A stretch of 64,000 nt of DNA from Streptomyces sp. NBC_01351 (GTDB lineage Bacteria; Actinomycetota; Actinomycetes; Streptomycetales; Streptomycetaceae), in NCBI RefSeq assembly GCF_036237315.1, contig NZ_CP108356.1, forward strand, positions 1,054,001-1,118,000, read 5' to 3'. Made by a program: the position numbers and the translations under genes. Below, in pieces: positions 8,184 to 16,429 of this stretch; position 1 is the first letter of the stretch, and each line of letters begins with the position of its first letter. The notes under the pieces are model-generated. The model ran no database searches. It was given only the letters and a program-made list of their open reading frames with translations, and had not been told where the DNA came from.

Positions 8184-9437
8184 GTGTACCTGTCGACCAG
8201 CCGGGCCGCGGACATCGCCGGGCACACCCGGCCTGCCCGAGGACCCGTGCGGGCCGTCCCCGGCACGGTGATCGTGCTCGGCTTGGTCAGCCTGGTCACG
8301 GACGTCTCCGCGGAGATGGTGACCGCGGTCCTGCCGCTGTACCTGGTGGCGGGACTCGGCATGTCCCCGCTCGCGTTCGGCGCCCTGGACGGACTCCACC
8401 AGGGCGCCACCGCGCTGCTGCGCATCGTGGGCGGCCGGGTCGCGGACCGGACCCGGCGCCGCAAACTCGTCGCGGGCACCGGCTACGCGCTCTCCGCCGC
8501 CTGCAAGGCGGCCCTGCTCGCCGTCACCACCCCCTGGTCGGTGGCGGCGGTGCTCGCCGCCGACCGGGCGGGGAAGGGCCTGCGCACCGCCCCGCGAGAC
8601 GCCCTGATCTCACTGTCCTGCCCGCCGGAGGACCAGGGCCGCGCCTTCGGGGTGCACCGCGCACTGGACACGGCGGGCGCCCTGCTGGGTCCGCTGGCCG
8701 CGTTCGGGGTGCTGTGGGTGGTGGTGGACGGGTACGACACCGTGTTCACCGTCAGCTGCTGCACGGCCGTGCTCGGGGTGGTCATGCTCGCGCTCTTCGT
8801 ACGGGAGGCCCCCGCGCCGGCCTCGGAACCCCCGGCCCGGGCCCCCGTGCGCACCCTCCTGCGCATCCCCGAGCTGCGCCGGCTCTGCCTGACCGCCGCC
8901 GCGCTCGGCCTGTTCACCGTCGGCGACGCCTTCCTCTACCTGCTGCTCCAGCGCCGGCTCGACCTGCCGGTGGCGTACTTCCCGCTGCTGGCCGTCGGCA
9001 CGGCGGCCGTGTTCCTGCTGGCCGCCGTGCCCGCGGGCCGGATCGCCGACCGGCTGGGCCGGCAGCGGGTGTTCCTCGGCGGGCACGTGCTGCTGATCGG
9101 CGCGTGCCTGCTTCTCCTCGTCCCGGTGCCGGCCGGGCCCCCGCTCGTCGTCGGCGTCCTCGTGCTCCTCGGACTGTTCTACGCCGCCACGGACGGCGTG
9201 CTGATGGCCGCGGCCGGGGCCGTGCTCCCGGCCGAGCTGCGCACCACCGGGCTCGCGGTGCTCCAGACCGCGCAGGCGTTGGCCCGCTTCGCGGGGTCGG
9301 TGCTGTTCGGGGCGGCCTGGACCCTGTGGGGGCCGGGCCCGGCGCTGGCCACGGCGGCCGGCGGGATGCTGCTGGCGCTCACCTCGGTCGGCGTGGCCGC
9401 CGCGTTCGGCGGGCGGGGGCCGCGCGTGCCGTCGTAG
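8184..9437 (+). CDS. MFS transporter
   Basis: This is a 417-aa protein with about 12 hydrophobic segments and the MFS loop motif RVADRTRRRK between helices 2 and 3, repeated in the second half as RIADRLGRQR. I chose GTG 8184 because GAGGGAGG lies just upstream and the gene starts 11 bases after the phosphoesterase stop. It is probably an exporter for the locus product or its breakdown products, judged from position only. Confidence 0.8.
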   Translation: MYLSTSRAADIAGHTRPARGPVRAVPGTVIVLGLVSLVTDVSAEMVTAVLPLYLVAGLGMSPLAFGALDGLHQGATALLRIVGGRVADRTRRRKLVAGTGYALSAACKAALLAVTTPWSVAAVLAADRAGKGLRTAPRDALISLSCPPEDQGRAFGVHRALDTAGALLGPLAAFGVLWVVVDGYDTVFTVSCCTAVLGVVMLALFVREAPAPASEPPARAPVRTLLRIPELRRLCLTAAALGLFTVGDAFLYLLLQRRLDLPVAYFPLLAVGTAAVFLLAAVPAGRIADRLGRQRVFLGGHVLLIGACLLLLVPVPAGPPLVVGVLVLLGLFYAATDGVLMAAAGAVLPAELRTTGLAVLQTAQALARFAGSVLFGAAWTLWGPGPALATAAGGMLLALTSVGVAAAFGGRGPRVPS

Positions 9438-9446
9438 GGTCGGCAC

Positions 9447-10379
9447 ATGCCTGAAGCACAGCCGAACCAACGCACACTCGAAGGCAAGGTCGCCTTGGTG
9501 GCCGGCGCGACGCGCGGCGCGGGCCGCGGCATCGCGGTCCAGTTGGGCGCGCGGGGCGCGACGGTGTACGTATCGGGGCGCAGCACCCGGGGCAGACGTT
9601 CCGAGTACGACCGGCCCGAGACCATCGAGGAGACCGCCGAACTGGTCACGGCGGCGGGCGGCCTGGGGATCGCGGTGGTGGCCGACCACCTCGTCCCGGC
9701 GGAGGTGGAGGCCCTGGTCCGCCGGATCGACGCCGAACAGGGCCGCCTTCACCTCCTGGTGAACGACATCTGGGGCGGCGAGCGGCTCTTCGAATGGGAC
9801 AGCCCGGTCTGGGAACACGACCTGGACAACGGCCTGCGCCTGCTGCGCCTCGCCGTGGAGACCCATGCCATCACGAGCCACTACGCGTTGCCGCTGCTGC
9901 TGCGCGAACCGGGCGGGCTGGTGGTGGAGATGACGGACGGCACCGCCGAGTACAACGGCACCCGCTACCGGAACTCGTTCTTCTACGACATCGCCAAATC
10001 CTCCGTGCTCCGCATGGCGTTCGCCCTGGGTCACGAGCTCGGACCGCGCGGGGCCACGGCGGTGGCGCTGACCCCGGGCTGGCTGCGCTCGGAGATGATG
10101 CTGGACGCGTTCGGTGTGACGGAGGCGACCTGGCGGGACGCCCTCGCCAAGGTCCCGCACTTCGCGATCTCGGAGACCCCGTCGTACGTGGGCCGCGCGG
10201 TGGCCTCCCTGGCCGCCGACCCGGACGTGTCCCGTTGGAACGGCGAGTCCCTCTCCAGCGGCCAACTCGCCGGGGTCTACGGCTTCACGGACCTCGACGG
10301 CAGCCGCCCGGACGCCTGGCGCTACATGGTCGAGGTCCAGGATCCGGGCCACCCGGCGGACACCACGGGCTACCGCTAG
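9447..10379 (+). CDS. Short-chain dehydrogenase/reductase
   Basis: The 310-aa SDR carries the NAD(P)-binding GATRGAGRG motif, an NDIWGG block in place of NNAG, and the catalytic Y180-x3-K184 pair in FYDIAKSS. The N-terminal arrangement (YVSGRSTRG) suggests NADP preference. It starts 9 bases after the MFS gene stop and may be the last gene of the same transcript. Its physiological substrate is unknown. Confidence 0.82.
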   Translation: MPEAQPNQRTLEGKVALVAGATRGAGRGIAVQLGARGATVYVSGRSTRGRRSEYDRPETIEETAELVTAAGGLGIAVVADHLVPAEVEALVRRIDAEQGRLHLLVNDIWGGERLFEWDSPVWEHDLDNGLRLLRLAVETHAITSHYALPLLLREPGGLVVEMTDGTAEYNGTRYRNSFFYDIAKSSVLRMAFALGHELGPRGATAVALTPGWLRSEMMLDAFGVTEATWRDALAKVPHFAISETPSYVGRAVASLAADPDVSRWNGESLSSGQLAGVYGFTDLDGSRPDAWRYMVEVQDPGHPADTTGYR

Positions 10380-10386
10380 ACCGGCA

Positions 10387-10549
10387 CCCCGTAGGCCCGG
10401 ACGGGGCCGGGTGTGCGGTGGGGCGTCCCCGCAGGACGTCGAACACAACCACCCTCGGCCCACCGACCCCCCGACACGTTCGACGCCCGAGGAGACGCCC
10501 CGGCGCGCGCCCGGACCCGGCCGGGCCGGCACCACACCAACCCCGCCCC
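10387..10549. repeat. Dispersed ~163-bp intergenic element, copy A
   Basis: This fills most of the convergent gap between the SDR and the FAD oxidoreductase and is nearly identical to 61104-61268. Inside it, imperfect inverted arms at 10420-10444 and 10478-10501 (core GTTCGACGCC) can form a hairpin of about 24 bp. The rest is C/G-rich. It contains no credible gene. It could end transcription from both sides. Confidence 0.8.
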
Positions 10550-10579
10550 AGCCGGGCCCGCCCGCCCCCACCGCCCCCC

Positions 10580-12031
10580 TCAGAGGCGGAAGGCGGACGG
10601 GTCGATGGAGGCCAGGCGCTTCACCAGGGCCGGTACTCCGCGGCCGCGGTCCTCGCGGTGTTCCACCGCGCGCAGTGCCGGGATGACCAGGCGGGCGCCC
10701 GGGTAGCGGACCGGTTCCGGGGGGATCCAGCCGCCCGCCGGGCGGGCGAAGGCCGAACCCGACCATTCGTCCTTCGTGCCCAGGACCAGGGAGGCGAGCA
10801 CCTTGGCCATCAGCCGGGAGGGGCCCACCCCGTCACCCGAGTAGCCCGTGGCGTAGCAGACCCCGGGCACGGACTTCAGCCAGCCGGCGAAGGGCAGCGA
10901 GGTGGTCGAGTATTCGACGGGGGCGGTCCACGCCGTGTCCACCGGCGCGTCGGCGAGTTCGGGGAAGAGCCGTGCGAGCTGCCGCCGGAGCTCGGCGGGC
11001 CGCAGCGGGTCGCCCCACAGGGTGTCGGCCCCGCTCCGGCCGAAGGCCACGCCGGAGCCGCCCTTGCCGAAGAGCAGCCTGCCGTCCGGGGTCGTGCGGT
11101 AGTAGTTCAGCCTGCGGCGGGAGTCGCAGACCGAGGTCCCGCCGTCCCAGCCGAGCGCCGCGAGCCGCTCCGGCACGGGTTCGGTCAGTACGGTGTCGCT
11201 GGCCACGGTCACCATTCGTCGGCCGAGGTCCTCCAGCCGGCCGGCCCAGGCGTTGATGGCGAGTACGGCCCGTTCGGCGTGCACCCGCCCGTAGGGGGTG
11301 TGAGCGGTCGTGGCGCCGCCGGGCGCGCCCCGCAGGGCGGTCAGCGGGGTGCGTTCGTGGACGCGGACGCCGGCCTCGATCGCCACCCGGCGCATGCCGC
11401 GGGTCAGCTTGGCGGGCTGGAGCGTGGCGCAGCCCGGGTCGAGGACTCCGCCGAAGTGGTTGGTGGTGCCGACCGCCCGCCGGGATTCGGCCGCGGACAC
11501 CTCGTGCAGAGGCTCCGTCCCGGCGCGGCGCAGGTCCTCCAGGGTCTGCCGCCAGGCCCCGTGCTGGGCCGGTGAGGAGGCGGCCCACAGCCACGGACCG
11601 CGCGTGTGCTCGACGTCGATGCCGTGGTCCTCGGTGAAGGCGAGGATGTCGTCGACGGCCTGGGCGGAGGCCTCGCCCAGCCGGCGCGCCTCCTCGTGCC
11701 CGCCGATCGCGACGAGGCTGCTGAACCGGGCCCACATCGGCATCAGGTAGCCCGCGTTGGCGCCGCTGGCGCCGCCGCCGCACACGTCGGCCTCGATGAG
11801 CACGATGTCCGTGCCGGGGGCCCTCCGCAGGATCTCCAGGGCGGTCCACAGCCCGGTGAAACCGCCGCCGACGACGAGGACGTCGCAGCGCACCTCGTCC
11901 AGTAGCTGTGGTGAACGTCCGTCGTCGGGTTCCGCCTGCAGGGCGTCCCGCAGCCAGGCGGAGCGCCGGGCCGGGCGCGGGATGTCGATGCGGGGCCAGG
12001 TGCCGTTCAGGACGAGATCGGGATCGGTCAC
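10580..12031 (-). CDS. FAD-dependent amine/amino-acid oxidase (DAO family)
   Basis: This 483-aa protein has an FAD-binding Rossmann motif VVGGGFTG near residue 45, the acidic VLIEAD ribose contact and the GGGASGANAG loop typical of glycine oxidase/gamma-glutamylputrescine oxidase-like enzymes. The C-terminal GYSGDGVG segment closes the flavin site. I chose GTG 12031 because GGAG sits 9 bases upstream; GTG 12046 is possible. It follows the LuxR gene and probably belongs to the same operon as the aldehyde dehydrogenase. An oxidase making an aldehyde followed by a dehydrogenase removing it fits amine catabolism, but the substrate is inferred. Confidence 0.75.
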   Translation of the reverse strand: MTDPDLVLNGTWPRIDIPRPARRSAWLRDALQAEPDDGRSPQLLDEVRCDVLVVGGGFTGLWTALEILRRAPGTDIVLIEADVCGGGASGANAGYLMPMWARFSSLVAIGGHEEARRLGEASAQAVDDILAFTEDHGIDVEHTRGPWLWAASSPAQHGAWRQTLEDLRRAGTEPLHEVSAAESRRAVGTTNHFGGVLDPGCATLQPAKLTRGMRRVAIEAGVRVHERTPLTALRGAPGGATTAHTPYGRVHAERAVLAINAWAGRLEDLGRRMVTVASDTVLTEPVPERLAALGWDGGTSVCDSRRRLNYYRTTPDGRLLFGKGGSGVAFGRSGADTLWGDPLRPAELRRQLARLFPELADAPVDTAWTAPVEYSTTSLPFAGWLKSVPGVCYATGYSGDGVGPSRLMAKVLASLVLGTKDEWSGSAFARPAGGWIPPEPVRYPGARLVIPALRAVEHREDRGRGVPALVKRLASIDPSAFRL

Positions 12032-12066
12032 GGTACGGGTCTCCACGTTCGGTGCGGCGGGTGCGG

Positions 12067-13296
12067 TCAGTTCTGGCGGGCGCGGGCGGCGGCCCGGCCG
12101 GCGGTGTCCAGGTGCTCCGCCGCGGTCAGCAGGTCGATGCGCGAGCTCACCCCGAAGGTCTTGAACAGCCTGCGGAGGTGGTAGTTGACGGTGTGGGGGG
12201 ACAGTGCGAGGCGCCGGGCGATCTGCTGGTTGGTGAGGCCCTCGCGGACCAGGCCCACCAGGACCCGCTGCTGCTCGCTCAGTTCCGGTCCGGCGGGCGG
12301 CGCCGCGACGAAGCCCGCCGTCGCCCGCAGCGCGGCCGCTTCCCGCTGGAGGGAGAGGCGCAGCGAGTCGGGCATCGAGTCCGCGATGAGCCGGCGCAGC
12401 AGTGGGTTGGAGAAGACGGCCCGACCGCCGTCGTTGCGCACGACGCCGGTGGCCGCCACCTCCTCCAGGGCGGGGAGCAGCGCGGACACCGAGGTGCGCA
12501 GCATCTGCGCCAGGTCCTCGTAGACCACCTCGCAGCCCAGGAGCGAGGCCACGCACAGCAGTTGGCGGCATTCCGGCGAGAAGCGCTCCAGGGTGGCCCG
12601 TACCCGGGTGTCCAGGCGGGCGGGGAGCCGCGGGGTCAGCAGCCGGACCTCGCCGTCGACGGTCTCCAGGGCGCCTTCCTCCTGGAGACCGGTGAGCAGT
12701 TCGATCAGCAGCCGGGGGTGCCCGCCGGCCTGGTCGATCAGCTGGACCAGGGCGGGTGCGGGCGGCGCGCCCAGCAGGTCGTGGGCCAGGCCGAGCGCCG
12801 GGGACGGACCCAGCGGGCCGAGCGGCAGCCGCTCGCTGCGGCCCGTGAGACCGGCCGGCAGCTCCGGTCCCTCGCCGGGCCGGTGGGCGACCAGCCAGAC
12901 GACCGGGTCGCCGCCGGTCCATTCGCGGCGGGCGAACGGCATCCTCGGCGGCCCGTCCACGGCCCGGCGGGTGTCGTCGACGAGGACGAGGACGGGCCCC
13001 GCCGGACCATGGCACCGGCCGGGCCGGCCGGGCCGGCCGGGCGTGTGGCGGGCGGGGGCGGGCCGGCGCCTGCGGCGGCGGGGGTCCTCCCACTGGTCGG
13101 GGTGGTGTCCGGTGTAGCCGAGGCCGTCGGCGAGGACGGCGGCTTCCCGGAGCAGGCGGGTCTTGCCGATGCCCGGCATTCCCTCGATGGACAGGACGGC
13201 CGGGCCGGAGCGGCGGCCGTATTCCAGCACTTCGCGGATCAGCCGCAGTTCCCGCTCCCGCCCGCGCAGCGGCATGGGGGTGAACGTGCTGTTCAT
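12067..13296 (-). CDS. LuxR-family regulator with AAA-type ATPase domain (short LAL/MalT type)
   Basis: The 409-aa protein starts with a P-loop ATPase module (GMPGIGKTRLL near residue 37; VLVLVDD as Walker B) and ends with a LuxR-type helix-turn-helix at about residues 340-400 (GLTNQQIARRLALS, then HTVNYHLRRLF). LAL regulators usually have about 900 residues. This one lacks the long middle sensor/TPR part, so it is a short version. Its ATG overlaps the aldehyde dehydrogenase stop (ATGA), so the two are translationally coupled. It probably activates the surrounding operon and possibly the NRPS promoter. Confidence 0.8.
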   Translation of the reverse strand: MNSTFTPMPLRGRERELRLIREVLEYGRRSGPAVLSIEGMPGIGKTRLLREAAVLADGLGYTGHHPDQWEDPRRRRRRPAPARHTPGRPGRPGRCHGPAGPVLVLVDDTRRAVDGPPRMPFARREWTGGDPVVWLVAHRPGEGPELPAGLTGRSERLPLGPLGPSPALGLAHDLLGAPPAPALVQLIDQAGGHPRLLIELLTGLQEEGALETVDGEVRLLTPRLPARLDTRVRATLERFSPECRQLLCVASLLGCEVVYEDLAQMLRTSVSALLPALEEVAATGVVRNDGGRAVFSNPLLRRLIADSMPDSLRLSLQREAAALRATAGFVAAPPAGPELSEQQRVLVGLVREGLTNQQIARRLALSPHTVNYHLRRLFKTFGVSSRIDLLTAAEHLDTAGRAAARARQN

Positions 13297-15053
13297 ATGG
13301 ACCCGCCGTAGCGGCGTACGCCGACGGTGTGGAAGCGCGCGGACACGAACGCGGCGTCGCAGTAGACCGCGTTCCCGGACGGGTTCATTCCCGTTCCGTG
13401 CAGGTCGGAGTAGACGGCCGACTGGGAGATGTACCAGTCGCCCATCAGGTTGGCCGAGAGCATCACCCCGGCTTCGGCGCAGGCCTGTTCCATCGCCGCT
13501 TCCACCTCGGGCGAGGTGGAGTAGAGGCCGACGGACAGGGCGCCGCACTCGCGGGTGGTGCGGGACACCAGCTCGACCGCGTCGGCGACGGAGTCCACCG
13601 CCACGGCGAAGACCACGGGGCCGAGCCATTCGGCGAGCAGCGTGGCCCGGTCCGCGGCCCGGTTCGCGTCGAGGGTCACGACGGCCGGGGTGCGGATGAC
13701 GGCCCGCGGGTGTGCGGGGTCGCGCACGGCGCGGGAGGCGACGGCCACGCTCCCGGCCTCGCCGGCCATCACCCGCTCCAGCCGCTCCAGGACCGGGGGT
13801 CCCAGGAGCGCGCCGAGGATCCCGGCGGCCTCGGTGTCGTCCGCGAGGAGCTCGGCGAGGGCGGCGCCGAGGTCGGTGACGATCTCCTCATACGTCCGGT
13901 GCCCTTCGTCGGTGCTGATCCCGGCCCGCGGGATCAGCAGGTTCTGAGGGCTGGTGCACAGCTGCCCGCTGTAGAGGGAGACCGAGAAGGCGAGGTTGGC
14001 GAGCATGTCGCGGTAGTCGCCGGTCGATTCGACGAGCAGGGTGTTGACGGCGGACCCGGCGGTGAACACGCGGGCCTGGTGGGCGTTGTCCTGCAGCCAG
14101 GAACCGAAGGCGGTGCTGCCGGCGTAGTCGACGAGGCGGACCTCGGGTCGGGTGGCCAGCCGCCGTGCCAGCCCCTCTCCGGGGTGCTCGGCCGCCAGGC
14201 ACACCAGGTCGGCCGGGAATCCGGCCTCGGTCAGTACCTCGCGGGCGATCCGGACGGTGAGCGCCAGCGGCAGCACGGCCGCCGGGTGCGGTTTGACCAG
14301 GACGGGGTTGCCGGTGGCCAGGGAGGCGAAGAGGGCCGGGTAGCTGTTCCAGGCGGGGAAGACGCTGTTGGCGATGACCAGGGAGATGCCCCGGGGCACC
14401 GCCTTGAAGGTCTTGGCCAGGGTGACGGCCCGGCCGTCGCCCAGGGGCTTGCGCCAGAGCGAGGCGGCCGGCAGCCGGGTCTGCTCGGCGAGGGCGCAGA
14501 CCACCGCTTCGAGACCGCGGTCCTGGGCATGGACGGCCCCCGCGTGGAAGGCCATCAGGAAGTTGTGGCCGCTGGTGTGCACGGCCGCGTGGGCGAACTC
14601 GGCGCTGCGGGCGTTGATCCGGTGCAGGATCTCGGCGCAGACCGCCGCACGGGCCTCGGGTCCCGCGTCGCGCCAGGCGGGCAGGGCGGCCTGCATGGCG
14701 GGCAGCAGGACGTCGGGGTCGCAGTGCGGGTAGGAGACCTCCAGTAGGGGGCCGTAGGGGGAGCGTTCGCCGCCCGTCTCGGGGCCGGGGCCCACGGTGC
14801 CGTCCCGGCCGGGCTGCCCGAGTTCCATCGGCCGGCCGAGGAGCAGGCGGAAGGCGGCCTCGCCGGCGGCCTTCGCCCCCTGGCCGTAGGCCGCTGGATC
14901 CTCCGGGTCCTCGGAGTACGGCGACCAGTGCTCGCGGGTGCGGATCACCTCGCGGGCCCGCTGCAGGGTGGTGGCGTGCCGGGCGGTGAACCGGGCCGAC
15001 GCGTCGCCGTCGGCGCGGGTTTCGGGTACGGGCTGCCGCGCGGTGTGCGCCAT
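13293..15053 (-). CDS. Aldehyde dehydrogenase, PaaN-like
   Basis: This is a 586-aa enzyme of the aldehyde dehydrogenase superfamily. A catalytic-cysteine candidate, Cys366, lies in SGQLCTSPQN; the cofactor-binding stretch reads PRGISLVIANSVFPAWN and NPVLVKPHP. Overall length and blocks such as SGHNFLMAF resemble the PaaN proteins of phenylacetate breakdown. The ATG at 15053 has GAGG 9 bases upstream. It heads the operon with LuxR and the FAD oxidase. It probably oxidises an aldehyde or semialdehyde; a role in phenylacetate degradation is not supported by other paa genes here. Confidence 0.75.
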   Translation of the reverse strand: MAHTARQPVPETRADGDASARFTARHATTLQRAREVIRTREHWSPYSEDPEDPAAYGQGAKAAGEAAFRLLLGRPMELGQPGRDGTVGPGPETGGERSPYGPLLEVSYPHCDPDVLLPAMQAALPAWRDAGPEARAAVCAEILHRINARSAEFAHAAVHTSGHNFLMAFHAGAVHAQDRGLEAVVCALAEQTRLPAASLWRKPLGDGRAVTLAKTFKAVPRGISLVIANSVFPAWNSYPALFASLATGNPVLVKPHPAAVLPLALTVRIAREVLTEAGFPADLVCLAAEHPGEGLARRLATRPEVRLVDYAGSTAFGSWLQDNAHQARVFTAGSAVNTLLVESTGDYRDMLANLAFSVSLYSGQLCTSPQNLLIPRAGISTDEGHRTYEEIVTDLGAALAELLADDTEAAGILGALLGPPVLERLERVMAGEAGSVAVASRAVRDPAHPRAVIRTPAVVTLDANRAADRATLLAEWLGPVVFAVAVDSVADAVELVSRTTRECGALSVGLYSTSPEVEAAMEQACAEAGVMLSANLMGDWYISQSAVYSDLHGTGMNPSGNAVYCDAAFVSARFHTVGVRRYGGSI

Positions 15054-15467
15054 GGTCCTCATCCTCAGTCGAGCGGTAGGGGTCGGTCCGGTCCGGGTCC
15101 GCCGGGTCGGGAAGTCCTCGGCGATCACGCTAATTCGGCGGGCCGGCACTCACGGCGGAGTCCGGTCATACCGGGAATTGTCGGAACGTTCACACCGCCG
15201 CACCGGGGAGCGGTGCCGGAGGTACGTCCGCGCCCGGGCCGATGGCTCCGAAATCCCCGCCGGCTCTGCGGCGTTGGGCGCGCCCGCCGAGAGGACGGGT
15301 CGGACGGTGACGGTGGCCCGTTCACGAGCAACCTGCCGCGATCAGCCATCGACTGGCGTGATACCACCGTTCGCCGCCGCTCGGCGGGCGCACCAACTGG
15401 CTTGTTCCGTACGGCCTCCTCCGCAGCCGCACCCATTACTCGGGCCCGGATGTCCCGGCCCCTGCGG
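15054..15467. other. 414-bp intergenic region, likely promoter of the aldehyde dehydrogenase operon
   Basis: No credible gene is visible. It contains a small perfect palindrome GAACGTTC (15184-15191) and a hairpin with arms GCACCG/CGGTGC (15200-15216). These may be regulatory sites for the minus-strand operon that starts at 15053. No clear -35/-10 pair could be assigned. Confidence 0.4.
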
Positions 15468-16352
15468 CTACTCGGTGATCGGCCGCAGGTACCGGTCCAG
15501 TGCCGTGTCGGGCAGCACCCGCGCCAGCACGCTCACCTTCCGGGCGTCGGGACCCACGCGGTACCGGGTCCTGGGCCGCCGGGCCGTCAGGGCCTGGCGG
15601 ACCGTCTCCGCGAAGTCCTCCGGGCGGGTGAGGCTCTCCCGCGCCTGCCTCTCGTTGTGGTGCAGGAACCGGTTGAAGGGGATCCGGTAGAGCTCGGCCA
15701 CCTGCTCCGGGACACCGTCCATCGCGGCCCGCGCCACGTCGGAGACCTTGCCCCAGATCGGCGTCATGATGGCGCCGGGCTGCACCAGGGCTACGTCGAC
15801 CCCCTGCGGGGCCAGCTCGCGCCGCAGCACGTCGGTCAGGGCCTCCTTGGCGAACTGCGCCGCCGCGTACGCCCCGAGGAACGGGATCGCCACACTGCCC
15901 AGGCCCGAGGTCACGTTGACCACCCGCCCCCGGGTGCGCCGCAGCAGCGGCAGGAACGCCTGGGTGACGGCGAGCTGCCCCACCACGTTGGTGTCCAGCT
16001 GCTCGCGCAGCCGCTCCGGCGACACGCACTCCAGCGGGGCCGACACGCAGATGCCCGCGTTGTTCACGAGCCCCCACAGCCCGTCCTCGCCGACCTCTGC
16101 CGCGACCCGTTCGGCGGCCGCGGCCACCGACTTCTCGTCCGTCACGTCGACGAGCACCGGGACGATCCGGCCGTGCGCGCCGGCCTCGGCGAGCGCCAGG
16201 GCGTCGGCCTCCTTGCGGACACCCGCGAAGACCCGGAAGCCGGCCTCCTCCAGTTGGAGTGCGCAGACCCGGCCGAGGCCGGAGGAGGCCCCGGTGACGA
16301 GGACGGACCGGCCGCGCGGCGACAGGGCGGCGCGCTGCGAAACGGCTGACAC
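15468..16352 (-). CDS. SDR-family oxidoreductase with altered catalytic motif (YAAAQ)
   Basis: The 294-aa protein has classical SDR features: GASSGLG cofactor loop, NNAG, and an SGLG/YAAAQ active-site region. The catalytic lysine of the YxxxK motif is glutamine (Tyr162, Gln166), so normal dehydrogenase chemistry is doubtful. I chose GTG 16352 because AGGAG sits 7 bases upstream. An in-frame ATG at 16433 overlaps the monooxygenase stop as ATGA and would add an Ala/Pro-rich 27-residue tail. It is the last gene of the NRPS transcript. It could be an inactive paralogue, an epimerase-like variant or a structural partner. Confidence 0.75.
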   Translation of the reverse strand: MSAVSQRAALSPRGRSVLVTGASSGLGRVCALQLEEAGFRVFAGVRKEADALALAEAGAHGRIVPVLVDVTDEKSVAAAAERVAAEVGEDGLWGLVNNAGICVSAPLECVSPERLREQLDTNVVGQLAVTQAFLPLLRRTRGRVVNVTSGLGSVAIPFLGAYAAAQFAKEALTDVLRRELAPQGVDVALVQPGAIMTPIWGKVSDVARAAMDGVPEQVAELYRIPFNRFLHHNERQARESLTRPEDFAETVRQALTARRPRTRYRVGPDARKVSVLARVLPDTALDRYLRPITE

Positions 16353-16429
16353 GAGATTTCTCCTACGTGAACCACGGGAGGCGGGGGCGGCAGGGGCGGC
16401 GGGGACAGGGGCAGGGGCGGCGGGGGTGC

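Noticed and set aside
13297..13629. N-terminal extension of the LuxR gene into the aldehyde dehydrogenase
   Set aside because: The ATGA overlap at 13293-13296 gives a natural start, and the extension is low-complexity Arg/Gly-rich sequence.
15125..15436. Possible 103-aa minus-strand gene before the aldehyde dehydrogenase
   Set aside because: The translation is Arg/Pro-rich, has no motif and no ribosome-binding site; the region is better explained as a promoter.
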